Assembly (NCBI RefSeq): GCF_002117935.1
Contig: NZ_BDJE01000045.1
Coordinates: 1 to 52,767, forward strand
Origin: Nocardioides sp. PD653-B2
GTDB lineage: Bacteria; Actinomycetota; Actinomycetes; Propionibacteriales; Nocardioidaceae
Length of the DNA: 52,767 nt
Direction: 5' to 3'
Shown: positions 51,679 to 52,767 of the stretch, piece after piece
How the letters are laid out: each line of letters begins with the position of its first letter
Position numbering within the stretch: the first letter of the stretch is position 1
The notes under the pieces: model-generated
Databases searched by the model: none
What the model saw: the letters and a program-made list of their open reading frames with translations, nothing else
What the model was told of the DNA's origin: nothing
Position numbers and translations under genes: made by a program

Positions 51679-51747
51679 CGGTGAGTACTCCCTCCCTGCG
51701 CGCGGAACCTCCGCGCCGTCGGGGTTAGTACCCCGCCTGGGACGGGT

Positions 51748-52182
51748 TCACTCCTCGCGGAAGTCCTCGACGATGTGCATCGCGGCCTCCTCGGCCGACG
51801 CGGCCGCGCCGTCGATGCCGACGTCGTCGCCCACCAGGTCCTTCTCCTCGTCCTCGCCGCCACCCTGGTCGGGGTCCACGAGACGGCCGGCGCGGACGTC
51901 TCCGACCTCACCGTCGTCGAGGTCGTCGTCGCTGGTCTCGGCGTACGGGTCCGCGTCGGGCTCCTCCTGGCCGAGGCGCTGGTCGATCGTCTCGCGGTGC
52001 TCCTCCTCCCAGGGCGTGTTGCCGTAGCCCTGACCGGCGGAGTAGTGCTCGGGCGGCGAGTAGCCGCGGTCGAGCTCGTCCACGACATCGCCGTCGCCGA
52101 GGTCGTCGATGTTCCCTGGCTGGTCCTCGTCGTCGACGCTGTAGCCGCCGTAGATCTCCTGGTCGCCGTCGTTCTCGCTCAT
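51748..52182 (-). CDS. DUF5709 family acidic protein
   Basis: The 144-residue, very acidic, probably disordered protein contains GYSPPEHYSAGQGYGNTPWEEEHRETIDQRLGQEEPD, the conserved core of the actinobacterial DUF5709 family. It is rich in Asp/Glu/Gly, with no Cys or membrane segment. The start at 52182 overlaps the fbiC stop by 4 bases, so it is translationally coupled to fbiC. The function is unknown. Confidence 0.87.
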   Translation of the reverse strand: MSENDGDQEIYGGYSVDDEDQPGNIDDLGDGDVVDELDRGYSPPEHYSAGQGYGNTPWEEEHRETIDQRLGQEEPDADPYAETSDDDLDDGEVGDVRAGRLVDPDQGGGEDEEKDLVGDDVGIDGAAASAEEAAMHIVEDFREE

Positions 52183-52767
52183 GGCCGTGTCCCTTCGCCG
52201 TAGGTCGTGGTGCGTTCGCGGACGGGTCGGCCGATGCCGGCGCCGATCTCGACGAGCTCTGCGACGGTCTTCGCGGAGCCGTGCTCGGAGCCGGCCATCC
52301 GGGAGATCGTCTCCTCCATCAGGGTGCCGCCGACGTCGTTGGCGCCCGCCTGGAGCATGGCGCGGGTGCCGTCGATGCCGAGCTTGACCCAGGAGGTCTG
52401 GATGTTGGGGATCCGTCCGTGCAGGAGGATCCGGGCCATCGCGTGGACGGCGAGGTTGTCGCGCAGGGTGGGGCCGGGGCGGGCCACGCCGGCCAGGTAG
52501 ATCGGGGAGGAGGTGTGCACGAAGGGCAGCGGCACGAACTCGGTGAAGCCGCCGGTCTCTGCCTGGATGCGGGTCAGGACGCGCAGGTGGTTGACCCAGT
52601 GCCGCGGGTTGTCGACGTGGCCGTACATCATCGTCGAGGTGGTCGGGATGCCGACCTGGTGGGCGGTGGTGACGACCTCGATCCAGGTGCGGGTCGGGAG
52701 CTTGCCCTTGGTGAGGACCCAGCGGACCTCGTCGTCGAGGATCTCAGCGGCGGTGCCGGGCAGCGAC
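52179..52767 (-). CDS. fbiC: 7,8-didemethyl-8-hydroxy-5-deazariboflavin synthase FbiC, C-terminal part (5' end outside window)
   Basis: The 195 residues visible belong to the CofH half of the bifunctional radical-SAM enzyme that makes the F420 chromophore FO. Segments are LPGTAAEILDDEVRWVLTKGKLPT, VGIPTTSTMMYGHVDNPRHWVNHLRVLTRIQAETGGFTEFVPLPFVH and LQAGANDVGGTLMEETISRMAGSEHG. The radical-SAM Cys motif lies outside the window. A separate CofH or MqnC-like enzyme is possible, but the end sequence fits actinobacterial FbiC best. It is followed by the DUF5709 gene with a 4-base overlap. Confidence 0.88.
   Translation of the reverse strand, partial: SLPGTAAEILDDEVRWVLTKGKLPTRTWIEVVTTAHQVGIPTTSTMMYGHVDNPRHWVNHLRVLTRIQAETGGFTEFVPLPFVHTSSPIYLAGVARPGPTLRDNLAVHAMARILLHGRIPNIQTSWVKLGIDGTRAMLQAGANDVGGTLMEETISRMAGSEHGSAKTVAELVEIGAGIGRPVRERTTTYGEGTRP

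Overview
The window is chromosomal DNA from a high-GC actinobacterium, most likely a Nocardioides-like member of Propionibacteriales. The taxon is inferred, not proven. The evidence is strong G/C third-position bias, frequent GTG starts, many 4-base ATGA/GTGA gene overlaps, mycothiol-linked enzymes, F420-linked genes, a coproporphyrin-type heme gene set, DUF3000, GuaB3 and a GPGG small membrane protein. Two blocks recall the gene order I remember from Mycobacterium: DUF3000-rnd beside hemE-hemY-hemQ and msrB, and tsaB-rimI-tsaD, groES-groEL, guaB, guaB3, a ChoD-like oxidoreductase and guaA. It reads as core chromosome, not an island. No tRNA, rRNA, CRISPR array, insertion sequence or prophage was recognised.

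Layout. 0-1 kb: the tail of an HNH endonuclease and a frameshifted GNAT gene. 1-8.2 kb: rnd and DUF3000 diverging from hemE, then hemY, hemQ, two lipoproteins and msrB. 8.3-11 kb: a ferredoxin-reductase/acyl-CoA desaturase operon behind a palindromic operator. 11-14.3 kb: a secreted RTX-like protein, a 24-codon leaderless ORF directly in front of a LigD-type polymerase, and a LuxR-type regulator. 14.6-18.6 kb: tsaB-rimI and tsaD (t6A tRNA modification), split by a secreted acid phosphatase with two fused HAD domains. 18.6-22.9 kb: an ECF sigma factor with a membrane partner, mycothiol formaldehyde dehydrogenase with an MBL hydrolase, and a membrane protein. 22.9-26.3 kb: a THUMP-like methyltransferase diverging from groES-groEL, which has two tandem CIRCE operators. 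26.3-38.4 kb: a lipoprotein, a GT-C glycosyltransferase, an ACT-GNAT fusion, guaB, a second sigma/partner pair, guaB3, a nitrilase-family amidohydrolase, a CapA-like protein and glpD. 38.5-47 kb: an AbiEi/DUF559 protein, a kinase/CrtC-like/aldehyde dehydrogenase operon behind a KstR-like box, succinate-semialdehyde dehydrogenase with a ChoD-like oxidoreductase, and a probable 6C RNA. 47-52.8 kb: guaA, a second RTX protein, an SRPBCC protein, an F420-type oxidoreductase with a second KstR-like box, two small proteins and the 3' end of fbiC.

Functional links. Heme synthesis (hemE, hemY, hemQ), guanine nucleotide synthesis (guaB, guaA, with guaB3) and t6A synthesis (tsaB, tsaD) are the housekeeping themes. 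A shared 14-base sequence in front of the kinase operon and the F420-type oxidoreductase suggests one TetR-type regulator, probably of steroid or lipid catabolism, controls both. Many genes have a -10-like hexamer ending 6-7 bases before the start codon, implying leaderless mRNAs. I used that pattern to choose the tsaD start and to support the 24-codon ORF.
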